From: RGIG995 sp045652445
Lineage (GTDB): Bacteria; Bacillota; Clostridia; Oscillospirales; UBA644
Reading direction: 5' to 3'
Length of the DNA stretch: 29,807 nucleotides
Assembly: GCA_045652445.1 (NCBI GenBank)
Contig: JAZRUJ010000051.1
Location: 1 to 29,807, forward strand
The notes under the pieces are model-generated. The model saw nothing but the letters and a program-made list of their open reading frames with translations. It was not told where the DNA came from and made no database searches. Positions 16,560 to 24,207 of this stretch are shown one piece after another (positions within the stretch are counted from its first letter, which is position 1; every line of letters starts with the position of its first letter). Made by a program: the position numbers and the translations under genes.

Positions 16560-16858
16560 GCGTTTTCCTCCTGCAATTCCAATTTTTTCCGAATAATACC
16601 GGCAAAACCGGCATCGGTAATCGCAACGACTGCGACATTATTGCACCCAACGGCGGTGCCAAGTTGTTCTTTCGTCAGATCCGGCGTAACGGAAGGGTCT
16701 TTTCGGTGGGATAAGGTTCGTTTCACCCGAGGAGACGCGTCCGATGCATAGATAAGAAGTTCTATAGGCTTTCCATATTTTTCAATGGATTCCACCCCTA
16801 AAATCAACTTTCCTGCTCTTCGGGCAAGTCCCAAAGTTGAGAAAAAACTTTTATCCAT
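16556..16858 (-). CDS. ylxQ: L7Ae-family RNA-binding protein YlxQ
   Basis: 100 residues of the L7Ae/L30e/S12e family, which binds kink-turn RNA; the exact target of YlxQ is not settled. Recognised by LGLARRAGKLILG (about 8-20) and the later LIYASDASP and TKEQLGTAVG stretches. The start is the ATG at 16858, with AAGGAGG about nine bases upstream; a longer frame to 17065 runs through ylxR and is rejected. It overlaps ylxR by eight bases and infB by four. Confidence 0.93.
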   Translation of the reverse strand: MDKSFFSTLGLARRAGKLILGVESIEKYGKPIELLIYASDASPRVKRTLSHRKDPSVTPDLTKEQLGTAVGCNNVAVVAITDAGFAGIIRKKLELQEENA

Positions 16859-17138
16859 CCAAGCCGACCTCCTTGCGAAGTTCTTCGTAGATTTCTTCGG
16901 GAACTGTCCCCCGCAATAGATGGGACAACCGGCGGGATTTACACAGTTTGCGAACACAATCCTGGTTGCGACAAACGTAGGCACCCCGTCCCGGAGCATT
17001 TCCTTCCCGATCAATGAATGGAGCAGATTCTTTCGGCTGAACGATGCGAATGTATTCGGTCTCATCTTTTCGAGATCGCTGGCCGCAAGCGGCGCACATC
17101 CGAATCTTTGCCCCTTTATGCCGGATACTTTTTTTCAT
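16851..17138 (-). CDS. ylxR: YlxR/RnpM, RNase P modulator family protein
   Basis: 95 residues, DUF448/YlxR family. RMCAACGQRSRKDE near the N terminus and GRGAYVCRNQDCV in the centre are family hallmarks. The B. subtilis homologue has been reported to bind and modulate RNase P RNA. It lies seven bases after the nusA coding sequence and overlaps ylxQ. ATG at 17138 with GGCGGAA upstream. Confidence 0.95.
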   Translation of the reverse strand: MKKSIRHKGAKIRMCAACGQRSRKDETEYIRIVQPKESAPFIDREGNAPGRGAYVCRNQDCVRKLCKSRRLSHLLRGTVPEEIYEELRKEVGLDG

Positions 17139-17141
17139 GTT

Positions 17142-18173
17142 TTATTCCGCCACGATGTCAATGTGATAGTTGGTCAAACCGGCAGCAAGACGAACGTTTT
17201 GACCGGTCTTACCGATGGCAAGAGAAAGTTGATCTGCGGCAACTGCTACACGGCAGGTCCGCTCGTTTTTGTTGATTTCCACGATCCGTACCGAAGCGGG
17301 AGAAAGAGCCGCGACGATAAATTCTTCGGGATCGGGATTAAATTTAATCAAGTCTATGCGTTCTCCATTCAGTTCGGACAAAATGGAGTTGATACGCATC
17401 TGTTTGGGACCGATACAAGCACCTACGGGGTCTACGTCGGGATTTTTAGACCAAACGGCAACCTTGGAGCGAGAACCGGCTTCCCGGGCGATTGCCATAA
17501 CACGGACGGTGCCGTCAGCAACTTCGGGAATTTCTACCTGGAACAGGCGACGCAAAAATTCAGCGTTGGTTCTGGAGAGAACGATTTCCTGGCTCTTGGC
17601 ATTCCGACGGATATCGGAAACGCATACCTTTACGTGATCGCCGTCACGGAAGGTTTCTCCGGGAATCTGATCCCGATAGTTCAAGGGCAAAGAATAGCCG
17701 TTAATATTCAAATAAACAACGCGGTGGAATTCGTCTACGCGATCGACGGTACCGGTAACGATGCATCCCTTTTGCCCTTCAAATTCGTTAATCAAAGAGC
17801 CGTTAACCGCTTCGTTAATTCCCTGAACAATCACGTTTTTACCAACCTTTGCGGCAATTCTGCCCACGGTTGCGGGATCCACTTCGTCCCGTACGTAATC
17901 GCCCAGCTGATAGTTTCCGGAAAGAGTCCGGGCTTCTTCTTCGGAAATTTCAATGGAAGGATCTTCCACGGTGTCTACGACCAGACGCTTGATAAATACG
18001 CTGATGGATTTTTTGTCTTCGTCAAAGACCACGTCTACGTTTTCGGCAGGAACGCTACGATCCCTCTTTACGGCAGATGCGATGGCGGCACGAATTTTTT
18101 CCAGCATGTACTTTTGAGGGATACCCTTTTCCTGTTGAAGCAACGCAAGGGCTTTGTAAAATTCTTCGTTCAT
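17142..18173 (-). CDS. nusA: Transcription termination/antitermination protein NusA
   Basis: Binds RNA polymerase and nascent hairpins to influence pausing and termination. 343 residues, the short form without the acidic C-terminal repeats found in E. coli, as usual in Bacillota. The N-terminal polymerase-binding domain spans about 1-125, an S1 domain about 130-200, then two KH domains (VGACIGPKQMRINSI and AIGKTGQNVRLAAGL). ATG at 18173; the leader has GGAGG and also an AGGAAA just before the ATG. Eighteen bases after rimP. Confidence 0.98.
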   Translation of the reverse strand: MNEEFYKALALLQQEKGIPQKYMLEKIRAAIASAVKRDRSVPAENVDVVFDEDKKSISVFIKRLVVDTVEDPSIEISEEEARTLSGNYQLGDYVRDEVDPATVGRIAAKVGKNVIVQGINEAVNGSLINEFEGQKGCIVTGTVDRVDEFHRVVYLNINGYSLPLNYRDQIPGETFRDGDHVKVCVSDIRRNAKSQEIVLSRTNAEFLRRLFQVEIPEVADGTVRVMAIAREAGSRSKVAVWSKNPDVDPVGACIGPKQMRINSILSELNGERIDLIKFNPDPEEFIVAALSPASVRIVEINKNERTCRVAVAADQLSLAIGKTGQNVRLAAGLTNYHIDIVAE

Positions 18174-18191
18174 TTTCCTGTTTACCTCCGC

Positions 18192-18647
18192 TTATATCAA
18201 ATCAATTTTTATTTTTGAAATTAATTTCCGATCCAGGTTGATCGTTTCTTCCCCAACCGTAACGGTGAGGATTTCTTCGGTCACGGCATCCAGCCGGGCA
18301 GTAAATTTCTTGGAGAGAGATCCTTCGCCTTTGTAAAGCCGGACTTCTGCTTCAAATCCAAGAAAACGTTGAATGTGCTGGGTTGTTTTTAAATCCCGCA
18401 CAAGACCTGCAGAGCAAATCTCCAAGTGATAGCTTTGTGGAATGGGATCCACTTCGTCCAAGATGGGATCCAACGCCCGGGACACAGCCTCACAGTCTTC
18501 GATTCCAATTCCGCCTTCTTCCCGGTCGATATACACCCGCAAAAAACGTTCGGAACCTTCTTTGACAAATTCAATGTCCCACAAGTTCAAACCGAGCTGA
18601 TCTGTAATGGGCAAAACCAAGGGTCTTACAACGTCGGCAACCGCCAT
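18192..18647 (-). CDS. rimP: Ribosome maturation factor RimP
   Basis: Needed for 30S subunit maturation. 151 residues from the ATG at 18647, with AAGGATT (18655-18661) upstream; the frame extends further to 18701 but that part would run through the leader hairpin. Typical features are PITDQLGLNLWDIEFVKEG, FLRVYIDREEGGIGIEDCE and SYHLEICSAGLVRDLK (usual family text is EVSSPGLDRPLK, so the SPGL loop is slightly altered to SAGL). First gene of the nusA-infB operon. Confidence 0.95.
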   Translation of the reverse strand: MAVADVVRPLVLPITDQLGLNLWDIEFVKEGSERFLRVYIDREEGGIGIEDCEAVSRALDPILDEVDPIPQSYHLEICSAGLVRDLKTTQHIQRFLGFEAEVRLYKGEGSLSKKFTARLDAVTEEILTVTVGEETINLDRKLISKIKIDLI

Positions 18648-18684
18648 AAAATCAATCCTTTCCGGAATTTTCTCTATACAAAAC

Positions 18685-18714
18685 TCGAAGAGCGGAAACA
18701 CTTCCGCTCTTCGA
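18685..18714 (-). promoter_or_regulatory. 13-bp perfect hairpin at the start of the rimP-nusA leader (possible attenuator)
   Basis: TCGAAGAGCGGAA (18685-18697) and its exact complement (18702-18714) form a 13-bp stem with a 4-base loop, followed on the minus strand by GTTTTG. The preceding -10 box at 18720-18725 places the transcription start within a few bases of the stem. It could be a weak (NusA-aided) terminator, a 5'-protecting stem, or the terminator of upstream tatD transcription. The loop side TTTCCG is also complementary to CGGAAA just before the rimP ribosome binding site. Confidence 0.65.
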
Positions 18715-18719
18715 CAGTT

Positions 18720-18748
18720 ATTATACCATAATAATATGGGAAATGCAA
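18720..18748 (-). promoter_or_regulatory. Promoter of the rimP-nusA-infB operon
   Basis: TTGCAT (18743-18748), a 17-base spacer and TATAAT (18720-18725) on the minus strand, with an extended TGG before the -10. The -35 is only a half match, but the -10 is perfect. Confidence 0.65.
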
Positions 18749-18792
18749 GTTTTCGAAGTATAAACTTCGGAAAAAAGACAAAATTGATTGTT

Positions 18793-18832
18793 AAAAAAAG
18801 AAGTTTTCATACTTTAGAAACCTCATCGTTTC
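18793..18832 (-). terminator. Possible weak terminator after tatD
   Basis: Just after the tatD stop, the minus strand has a 5-bp stem GAAAC/GTTTC (18817-18832), then a 4-bp AAGT/ACTT pair and a run of seven T (complement of 18793-18799). The stems are short, so this is a weak candidate; the strong hairpin at 18685-18714 may do part of the job. Confidence 0.25.
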
Positions 18833-18839
18833 AGTTTTG

Positions 18840-19607
18840 TCACAGGTTTATGCGAAACAAACGGGCAGCATTTTCGGAAGTGATCCGAATTACGTCTTCC
18901 ACGGGAATATTTTTAACCCGGGCAACCACCTCCGCAACGGCTCGGACATTTCGCGGATCGTTCCGTTGTTTTTGTAAGGGGACGGGGGTTAGATAAGGGG
19001 AATCGGTCTCCAATAGAATTCGTTCTATCGGCAGAGCCTCAATGGCTTGAATCGACCGTCTTGCCCCTTGGTAAGTGATAACGCCGGTAAAGGAGCAATA
19101 AAATCCGATCTTAACCAATTCCAACGCCATTTCCGCGGCGGAAGAATAACAGTGAAAAACTCCTTGTACACCGGATTTCCGCACGGCGTCAAAGCAATCC
19201 TGATGAGCCTCCCGGTCGTGAACGATTACAGGAACGCCCAGTTCAAACGCCAGATGCAATTGCTGTTCAAACCAGTACCGTTGCGTATCTCTCACCACGG
19301 GATCTTTTTCCCAATAATAGTCCAAGCCAATTTCTCCGATGGCAACGCATTTGGGATCTGCCACAAGTTCGGCAATACGGTCGATATCTTCGTATTGCAT
19401 AGACAATATATTCCCCGGATGAAATCCTGCGGCAAAGTATACGTTTTTGTGGATTTGTGCAATTTCTTGAGCCGCCTTGGCATCTTCCACTGTACAACTT
19501 GGAAGAAGAACGTGAGACACACCGGCGGCGGAAAGAGAGGCGAAAATTTCCCCCCGGTCTTCGTCAAACGCGGGATCGGTCAAGTGGGCATGGGTATCAA
19601 ACAACAT
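18840..19607 (-). CDS. tatD: TatD-family metal-dependent hydrolase / DNase
   Basis: TIM-barrel hydrolase; family members show DNase activity and have been linked to DNA repair and D-Tyr-tRNA quality control. 255 residues from the ATG at 19607 (GAGGT five bases upstream). Metal ligands are visible in order: THAH near the start, GEIGLDYYW, VIVHDREAH, GVFHCYSS and LLETDSPYLTP. Fifteen further codons upstream are open but run through an intercistronic hairpin. It follows metG by 45 bases; the pair metG-tatD is common in Bacillota. Confidence 0.95.
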   Translation of the reverse strand: MLFDTHAHLTDPAFDEDRGEIFASLSAAGVSHVLLPSCTVEDAKAAQEIAQIHKNVYFAAGFHPGNILSMQYEDIDRIAELVADPKCVAIGEIGLDYYWEKDPVVRDTQRYWFEQQLHLAFELGVPVIVHDREAHQDCFDAVRKSGVQGVFHCYSSAAEMALELVKIGFYCSFTGVITYQGARRSIQAIEALPIERILLETDSPYLTPVPLQKQRNDPRNVRAVAEVVARVKNIPVEDVIRITSENAARLFRINL

Positions 19608-19623
19608 AACTACCTCAACAAAG

Positions 19624-19646
19624 GAAGGACCCCAAAAGGGTCCTTC
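19624..19646 (-). terminator. Intercistronic hairpin between metG and tatD
   Basis: GAAGGACCC / GGGTCCTTC, a perfect 9-bp stem with a 5-base loop, lies seven bases after the metG stop. On the minus strand it is followed by CTTTGTTG, too few T for an efficient terminator. It probably lowers tatD expression or protects the metG 3' end. Confidence 0.5.
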
Positions 19647-19652
19647 ACACAA

Positions 19653-21617
19653 TTAGCGAATTCGGTCGCCGGGATTGGATTGGTCAGCAAACATAACGTG
19701 AATATTTTCTCCCTGTCCGGAAGCGAGGATCATACCAAAACTTTCCAGACCGAAAATAACGGCAGGCTTCAGGTTTTTGACCACGACAACGTTATGCCCA
19801 ATCAAGTCAGCGGGCTTATATGCCTTGGCAATACCGGAAACGATCTGGCGTTCTTCGTTGCCAAAACTTACTTTTAATTTCAGCAATTTTTCGCTGTTTT
19901 CTACGGCTTCGCATTCCAGAATTTTAGCCACGGAAAGATCCACGTTCAAAAATTCTTCAATGCCGATTTCAGCCGCAGGAGCCGGCTCGGAATGTTTCTT
20001 TTTCTTTTCTTTTTTCACAGGCTTTGCCTGAGGTTCTTCTTCACCAAGACCTACGGCAGTCAGTTCTGCCGTTACGTCGATGCGGGGGAAGAGAGCCTCA
20101 CAGGGCGTTACGGTGATTTCTCCGGTCAGACAGCCGACGGAGGGACATTCTTCCCAACCTGCTTCGGTAGCACCGATGCAAGAAAGAATCTTGGCACAGG
20201 TGTCGGGCATGAACGGAATCAAAAGATTGGAAACTACACGAATGGCTTCAAACAGATTGGCAAGAACCGTGGCAAGGCGATCCGCTTGTGCGGGATCTTT
20301 CGCCAAAGCCCAAGGAGCAGTTTCATCAATATATTTGTTGGCACGGGAAACCAATTTGAAGATTTCAGTCAGTACTACAGAGAAAGCCATGGCTTCCATG
20401 TGGGGTTTTGCGTTAACAGCAGCATTACGAGTCAATTCCAACAATTCAGCATCAATGGGATCGGAGACGCGGGCTGCGGGGATTTTGCCGTCAAAATACT
20501 TCTTCGCCATAGCGACGGAACGGGAAACAAGATTCCCAAGATCGTTGGCAAGATCCGAGTTAATGCGGTTCATAAGACCATCGTAGGTGTATTCACCGTC
20601 GGAGCCGAAGGGCATTTCCCGAAGCAAGAAATAACGAATGGCATCCTTCCCAAAATGTTCCGCAAGGAAAATAGGATCAACAATACAAGCGGAACCCGAA
20701 GCCTTACTTTTGGAAACTTTGTCTCCATTCATCTGCAGCCAGCCGTGACCGTAAACCTGCTTGGGCAGTTCAACGTCAAGAGCCATCAGCAACGCAAACC
20801 AAATAACCGTATGGAAACGGACGATGTCTTTCCCTACCAGGTGAATGTTGGCGGGCCAATATTTCTGCATCATGCTGTCGTCGTCGGATTTATAACCGAG
20901 AGCAGTCAGATAGTTGGAAAGAGCGTCAATCCAAACGTACGCCACGTGTTTTTCGTCAAAAGGAAGAGGAACGCCCCATTTCAGGGTGGTACGGGAAACG
21001 CAAAGATCTTTCAGACCGGGCTTGAGGAAATTGTTGATCATTTCCGCAGCACGGGCTTCGGGCTGAAGGATCGAGGGATTGTTTTCCAAAAGATCAATCA
21101 AGCGATCCTGGTATTTGGAAAGACGGAAAAAGTAACTTTCTTCCTTGGCTTTTTCCACGGGACGTCCACAGTCGGGGCATTTGCCGTCCACCAACTGGGA
21201 TTCTGTCCAGAAAGATTCACAGGGGGAGCAATAATGTCCCTCGTATTCACTCTTATAGATTTCGCCTTTGTCGTACAATTCCTGATAAATCTTTTGTACG
21301 GCGGCGACGTGATAATCGTCGGAAGTACGGATAAATCCGTCGTAATGAATTCCGAGAACTTCCCAAATATTTTTGATATCTGCAACGATTTCATCGGTAA
21401 ATTCTTTGGGGGTCTTCCCTGCCTCTTGGGCTTTCCGTTCCACCTTTTGACCGTGTTCGTCCGTACCGGTCAGCATCATCACGTCGTAACCGCACATTCG
21501 CTTATAACGAGCCATGGTGTCGGCGGCAACGGTGGTATAGGAATTACCGATGTGAAGATGTCCCGACGTGTAATAAATCGGGGTGGTGATGTAAAAAGTC
21601 TTTTTTTCGTTTGACAT
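19653..21617 (-). CDS. metG: Methionyl-tRNA synthetase with C-terminal tRNA-binding domain
   Basis: Charges tRNA-Met with methionine. 654 residues from the ATG at 21617, preceded by GGGAGG (21623-21628). The HIGH motif is HIGN (22-25). A four-Cys zinc knuckle uses Cys130, 133, 147 and 150. The KMSKS loop reads KVSKS (300-304), followed by an unusual KASGSACIVDP where SLGNVVDP-type sequence is more common. A Lys/Glu-rich linker (about 530-550) leads to the EMAPII-like tRNA-binding domain (about 555-654). It has its own promoter and is divergent from the AI-2E-family gene. Confidence 0.97.
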   Translation of the reverse strand: MSNEKKTFYITTPIYYTSGHLHIGNSYTTVAADTMARYKRMCGYDVMMLTGTDEHGQKVERKAQEAGKTPKEFTDEIVADIKNIWEVLGIHYDGFIRTSDDYHVAAVQKIYQELYDKGEIYKSEYEGHYCSPCESFWTESQLVDGKCPDCGRPVEKAKEESYFFRLSKYQDRLIDLLENNPSILQPEARAAEMINNFLKPGLKDLCVSRTTLKWGVPLPFDEKHVAYVWIDALSNYLTALGYKSDDDSMMQKYWPANIHLVGKDIVRFHTVIWFALLMALDVELPKQVYGHGWLQMNGDKVSKSKASGSACIVDPIFLAEHFGKDAIRYFLLREMPFGSDGEYTYDGLMNRINSDLANDLGNLVSRSVAMAKKYFDGKIPAARVSDPIDAELLELTRNAAVNAKPHMEAMAFSVVLTEIFKLVSRANKYIDETAPWALAKDPAQADRLATVLANLFEAIRVVSNLLIPFMPDTCAKILSCIGATEAGWEECPSVGCLTGEITVTPCEALFPRIDVTAELTAVGLGEEEPQAKPVKKEKKKKHSEPAPAAEIGIEEFLNVDLSVAKILECEAVENSEKLLKLKVSFGNEERQIVSGIAKAYKPADLIGHNVVVVKNLKPAVIFGLESFGMILASGQGENIHVMFADQSNPGDRIR

Positions 21618-21660
21618 AGGAACCTCCCTGTGCAAATGAGCACATTTTGATAATAGAAGT

Positions 21661-21689
21661 ATTATAACAAATTTTTACAGAAAAATCAA
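21661..21689 (-). promoter_or_regulatory. Promoter of metG-tatD
   Basis: TTGATT (21684-21689), a 17-base spacer and TATAAT (21661-21666) on the minus strand. The short leader holds a 5-bp hairpin TGTGC/GCACA (21629-21644) whose end touches the metG ribosome binding site. I see no T-box or SAM-type leader in these roughly 40 bases. Confidence 0.8.
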
Positions 21690-21722
21690 GTCTTTTTTGC
21701 ACAATTCCAAAAATAATTTCAG

Positions 21723-21800
21723 TTTGAAGAGAAAAAACCATCTTCAAATTAGGGTTTTCGGAAAGAAACGAGGTTTTTTCCGACATTTTTATGAACCCTA
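21723..21800. repeat. Cluster of inverted repeats between divergent promoters
   Basis: TTTGAAGA (21723-21730) pairs with TCTTCAAA (21741-21748). Next to it, TAGGGTT (21750-21756) and AACCCTA (21794-21800) enclose TCGGAAA (21758-21764) and TTTCCGA (21777-21783). All arms are perfect. They lie upstream of both promoters, so they would act as DNA sites or mark an unseen small transcript. Confidence 0.5.
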
Positions 21801-21829
21801 TGGATTTTACAGTATTGGTGTGCTATAAT
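21801..21829 (+). promoter_or_regulatory. Promoter of the AI-2E-family gene operon
   Basis: A TATAAT at 21824-21829 with TGC directly before it (extended -10). The -35 region at the right distance (TGGATT, 21801-21806) is a poor match, so the extended -10 probably carries recognition. The predicted start is near 21836, about 25 bases before the ATG. Confidence 0.6.
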
Positions 21830-21860
21830 AGATTTAATAAAAAGTTCACTCGGAGGGACC

Positions 21861-23102
21861 ATGGACAAGAAGTTATTTCGGAATATTGTAATCCTACTCT
21901 TGATTGCGGCTACATTTGCACTTGCCGTGATTAAGTTTGATTGGATTTTTTCCTTAATCCGGCTTTTAGGCTCAATTTTGACGCCGGTCATTGCCGGACT
22001 TTTAATTGCAATATTCTTGGATCGTCCTTTTGTTTTGCTCCGAAAACTGTTTTTGAAGTTGTTCAAAAATTCAAAGCACCGTAACAAGCTCTCCTCAGGG
22101 CTTGCAGTAGCGGTTACTTATTTGTTGCTGCTTGCGTTTGTTGCCGTTTTTCTCGTTTCGGTCATTCCGGAAGTTACCGCCAGCGTAACAACCCTGATTG
22201 CAAATGTAAGCTCCTACGTTTCCAACGTAGAAAATGCTTTGAATGGACTCATTGAAAAACATGAGTTTTTAAAAGAAAACTTCGAACCCGTCGACTTTAC
22301 CGGTTGGGGGCAATGGATTACAAAACTGATCCAAACGGTATTTGACGGAGTGAAAGACCGTTTGCCAGAAATCTTCAACCTAACAAAGAGTATTGCAGGC
22401 GGACTTGCGAATACGATTTTGAGCATCATTATCTCTATTTATATCATGTTGGGTCGAAATCACCTGAAATGGCAGGCAAAAAAGACCATTTATGCTTTCT
22501 TTCCCCAACAGGCGGCGGATCGTATTCGCGACATTGCAAAACGTACCGCCCACACCATGACCGGATACATTTCCGGGAGAGTTATTGACTCAATTATCGT
22601 TGGGATTCTCTGTTTCGTATTCATGAAAATCTTTGGATTTGAATATGCGGCACTGATTAGCTTTATTATCGGAGTTACCAACATCATTCCCATGCTTGGT
22701 CCTTTTATTGGTGCGATTCCCTCTGCGTTTCTCTTACTGTTGGTCAATCCGGCACAATGCTTCTGGTTTATTGTATTTGTAACTGTTCTGCAACAGGTAG
22801 ACAGCAATCTTATCGACCCGCGGATCTCCGGCGAAGCTACAGGACTTCCCGCTCTTTGGGTGTTGGTTGCTATTACCATTGGCGGTGGTCTGTTTAACGT
22901 TATGGGATTGATTTTGAGTGTTCCTCTCTGTGCAGTATTGTACAATTTGACCCGAGAAGAGGTCGACCGTCTCCATACAAAAAAGGGGATTAATTTGGGA
23001 GAAGAGCCGGATCGAGATCCCCCATCGAAACGGTTTTCCATCTCTGTTGTAAAAGAATGGTGGAACAAGATTCGATTCGGGAAAACGAAGGAGAAACGAT
23101 GA
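21861..23102 (+). CDS. AI-2E family (PerM/YdiK-like) membrane transporter
   Basis: 413 residues with about seven to eight hydrophobic segments: three in the first 110 residues, then a soluble stretch (about 115-190), then the rest between 195 and 365. The conserved ISGRVIDSIIVGILC and GVTNIIPMLGPFIGAIP stretches identify the AI-2E transporter/PerM family. Substrates vary in the family (signal molecule export, Na+/H+ exchange), so none is claimed. The C-terminal tail (about 370-413) is basic and cytoplasmic. ATG at 21861 with CGGAGGGA; its stop overlaps the tsaE ATG by four bases. Confidence 0.9.
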   Translation: MDKKLFRNIVILLLIAATFALAVIKFDWIFSLIRLLGSILTPVIAGLLIAIFLDRPFVLLRKLFLKLFKNSKHRNKLSSGLAVAVTYLLLLAFVAVFLVSVIPEVTASVTTLIANVSSYVSNVENALNGLIEKHEFLKENFEPVDFTGWGQWITKLIQTVFDGVKDRLPEIFNLTKSIAGGLANTILSIIISIYIMLGRNHLKWQAKKTIYAFFPQQAADRIRDIAKRTAHTMTGYISGRVIDSIIVGILCFVFMKIFGFEYAALISFIIGVTNIIPMLGPFIGAIPSAFLLLLVNPAQCFWFIVFVTVLQQVDSNLIDPRISGEATGLPALWVLVAITIGGGLFNVMGLILSVPLCAVLYNLTREEVDRLHTKKGINLGEEPDRDPPSKRFSISVVKEWWNKIRFGKTKEKR

Positions 23103-23515
23103 TCTTTTACAGCCATTCGGAAGAAGAAACCAAAGCATTTGGACAAAAACTTGCAAAAATTGTCAAAGAAGAGATGATTTGTCTTTTCGGAGAAATGGGA
23201 TGCGGAAAAACCGAATTTGTGAAAGGTTTTCTGCAAGGTCTCGGATACGATGGGGACGTTACCAGCCCTACCTTTGCCCTGTGCTACCGCTACGATGCGG
23301 AAAAACCGGTGTACCATTATGATCTTTATCGCCTTTCTGGATACGATGATCTGTATTCCATCGGTTTTTTTGACCGGGAGCCGGGATCGGTCAGTTTGGT
23401 GGAATGGAGCGAAAATGCAGAAGATTATCTGCCGGAAGATTCTCTTCGGATTTATTTTGAATACGGAGACGGAATCGAAGACCGCATTTTGCGAATTGAG
23501 GGGGTAGAATTATGA
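23099..23515 (+). CDS. tsaE: tRNA threonylcarbamoyladenosine biosynthesis ATPase TsaE
   Basis: ATPase of the TsaBDE complex that makes t6A37 in ANN-decoding tRNAs. 138 residues from the ATG at 23099, with AAGGAG upstream; a longer frame from 23057 lies inside the preceding gene. P-loop GEMGCGKT (31-38), then SPTFAL, HYDLYRL and VEWSE, all family marks. It overlaps both neighbours by ATGA, which suggests coupled translation with tsaB. Confidence 0.96.
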   Translation: MIFYSHSEEETKAFGQKLAKIVKEEMICLFGEMGCGKTEFVKGFLQGLGYDGDVTSPTFALCYRYDAEKPVYHYDLYRLSGYDDLYSIGFFDREPGSVSLVEWSENAEDYLPEDSLRIYFEYGDGIEDRILRIEGVEL

Positions 23516-24201
23516 CGATTTTGGCCTTTGATGCCTCCACTCTCGCCTGTTCTGCCTGTATCCTGAAAGACGGAAAGGTGTTATCTTCCCGTTTTTTAAA
23601 TACGGGATTGACTCATAGCCAAACCTTGCTACCTATGATTGAAGGAGTTTTGCGAGATGCAGACCTGACCATAGACACCGTTGACCGAATTGGCGTGACG
23701 GTAGGGCCGGGATCCTTTACAGGGGTAAAAATTGCCGTAGCAACGGCAAAAGGGCTAACACACAAAAACAATATCCCCATCGCTCCCGTGTCATCACTGG
23801 AAGCACTCGCTTGGGGAATTTCTTTTCCCGGGATTGTTTGCGGAGTGGAAGACGCACGGCGAAGCATGCTTTACAATGCAAATTTTGAAGAGGGTATTCG
23901 AATCTGTGAAGATCGGCAAGTATCCATCGAAGACCTTTTAAAAGAAACAGACAAACCCCTCCTTTTGTGTGGCGACGGTGCGAAATTAGTCGAAAAAGCG
24001 GCAAAAGAAATGGGGAAAGCGGTTCAAGTTGCTACCGCTGACCGGATGTTTATTCGGGCGGAAATCGTGGCACAAATTGCAGAAAGGTTTTCGGAAGAAG
24101 TCTTAGTCTCCCCCGCAACCCTTACTCCCAGTTATTTGCGGCTTGCCCAAGCGGAACGGGAACGAAACGAACGAGAAAATAAATTGACCGAAAGGACATA
24201 A
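23512..24201 (+). CDS. tsaB: tRNA threonylcarbamoyladenosine biosynthesis protein TsaB
   Basis: Non-catalytic partner of TsaD in t6A synthesis, an ASKHA-fold protein of 229 residues. The N terminus TILAFDAST and the central VTVGPGSFTGVKIAVATAKG are diagnostic. The ATG at 23512 overlaps the tsaE stop (ATGA). In many Bacillota rimI and tsaD follow; here rpiB follows after six bases, so tsaD must be elsewhere. Confidence 0.96.
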   Translation: MTILAFDASTLACSACILKDGKVLSSRFLNTGLTHSQTLLPMIEGVLRDADLTIDTVDRIGVTVGPGSFTGVKIAVATAKGLTHKNNIPIAPVSSLEALAWGISFPGIVCGVEDARRSMLYNANFEEGIRICEDRQVSIEDLLKETDKPLLLCGDGAKLVEKAAKEMGKAVQVATADRMFIRAEIVAQIAERFSEEVLVSPATLTPSYLRLAQAERERNERENKLTERT

Positions 24202-24207
24202 CATACC

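Noticed and set aside
16859..17065. 69-residue N-terminal extension of YlxQ
   Set aside because: It overlaps ylxR in another frame; the short start has a perfect AAGGAGG and gives the normal family size.
16920..18218. 432-codon open frame on the plus strand
   Set aside because: Antisense to nusA and ylxR; no recognisable domain or start signal.
19992..21614. 540-codon open frame on the plus strand
   Set aside because: Antisense to metG, no ribosome binding site, composition of a shadow frame (rich in Phe, Gly, Asn).
21629..21660. Riboswitch or T-box in the metG leader
   Set aside because: The leader is only about 40 bases and holds one short hairpin; there is no specifier loop or terminator.
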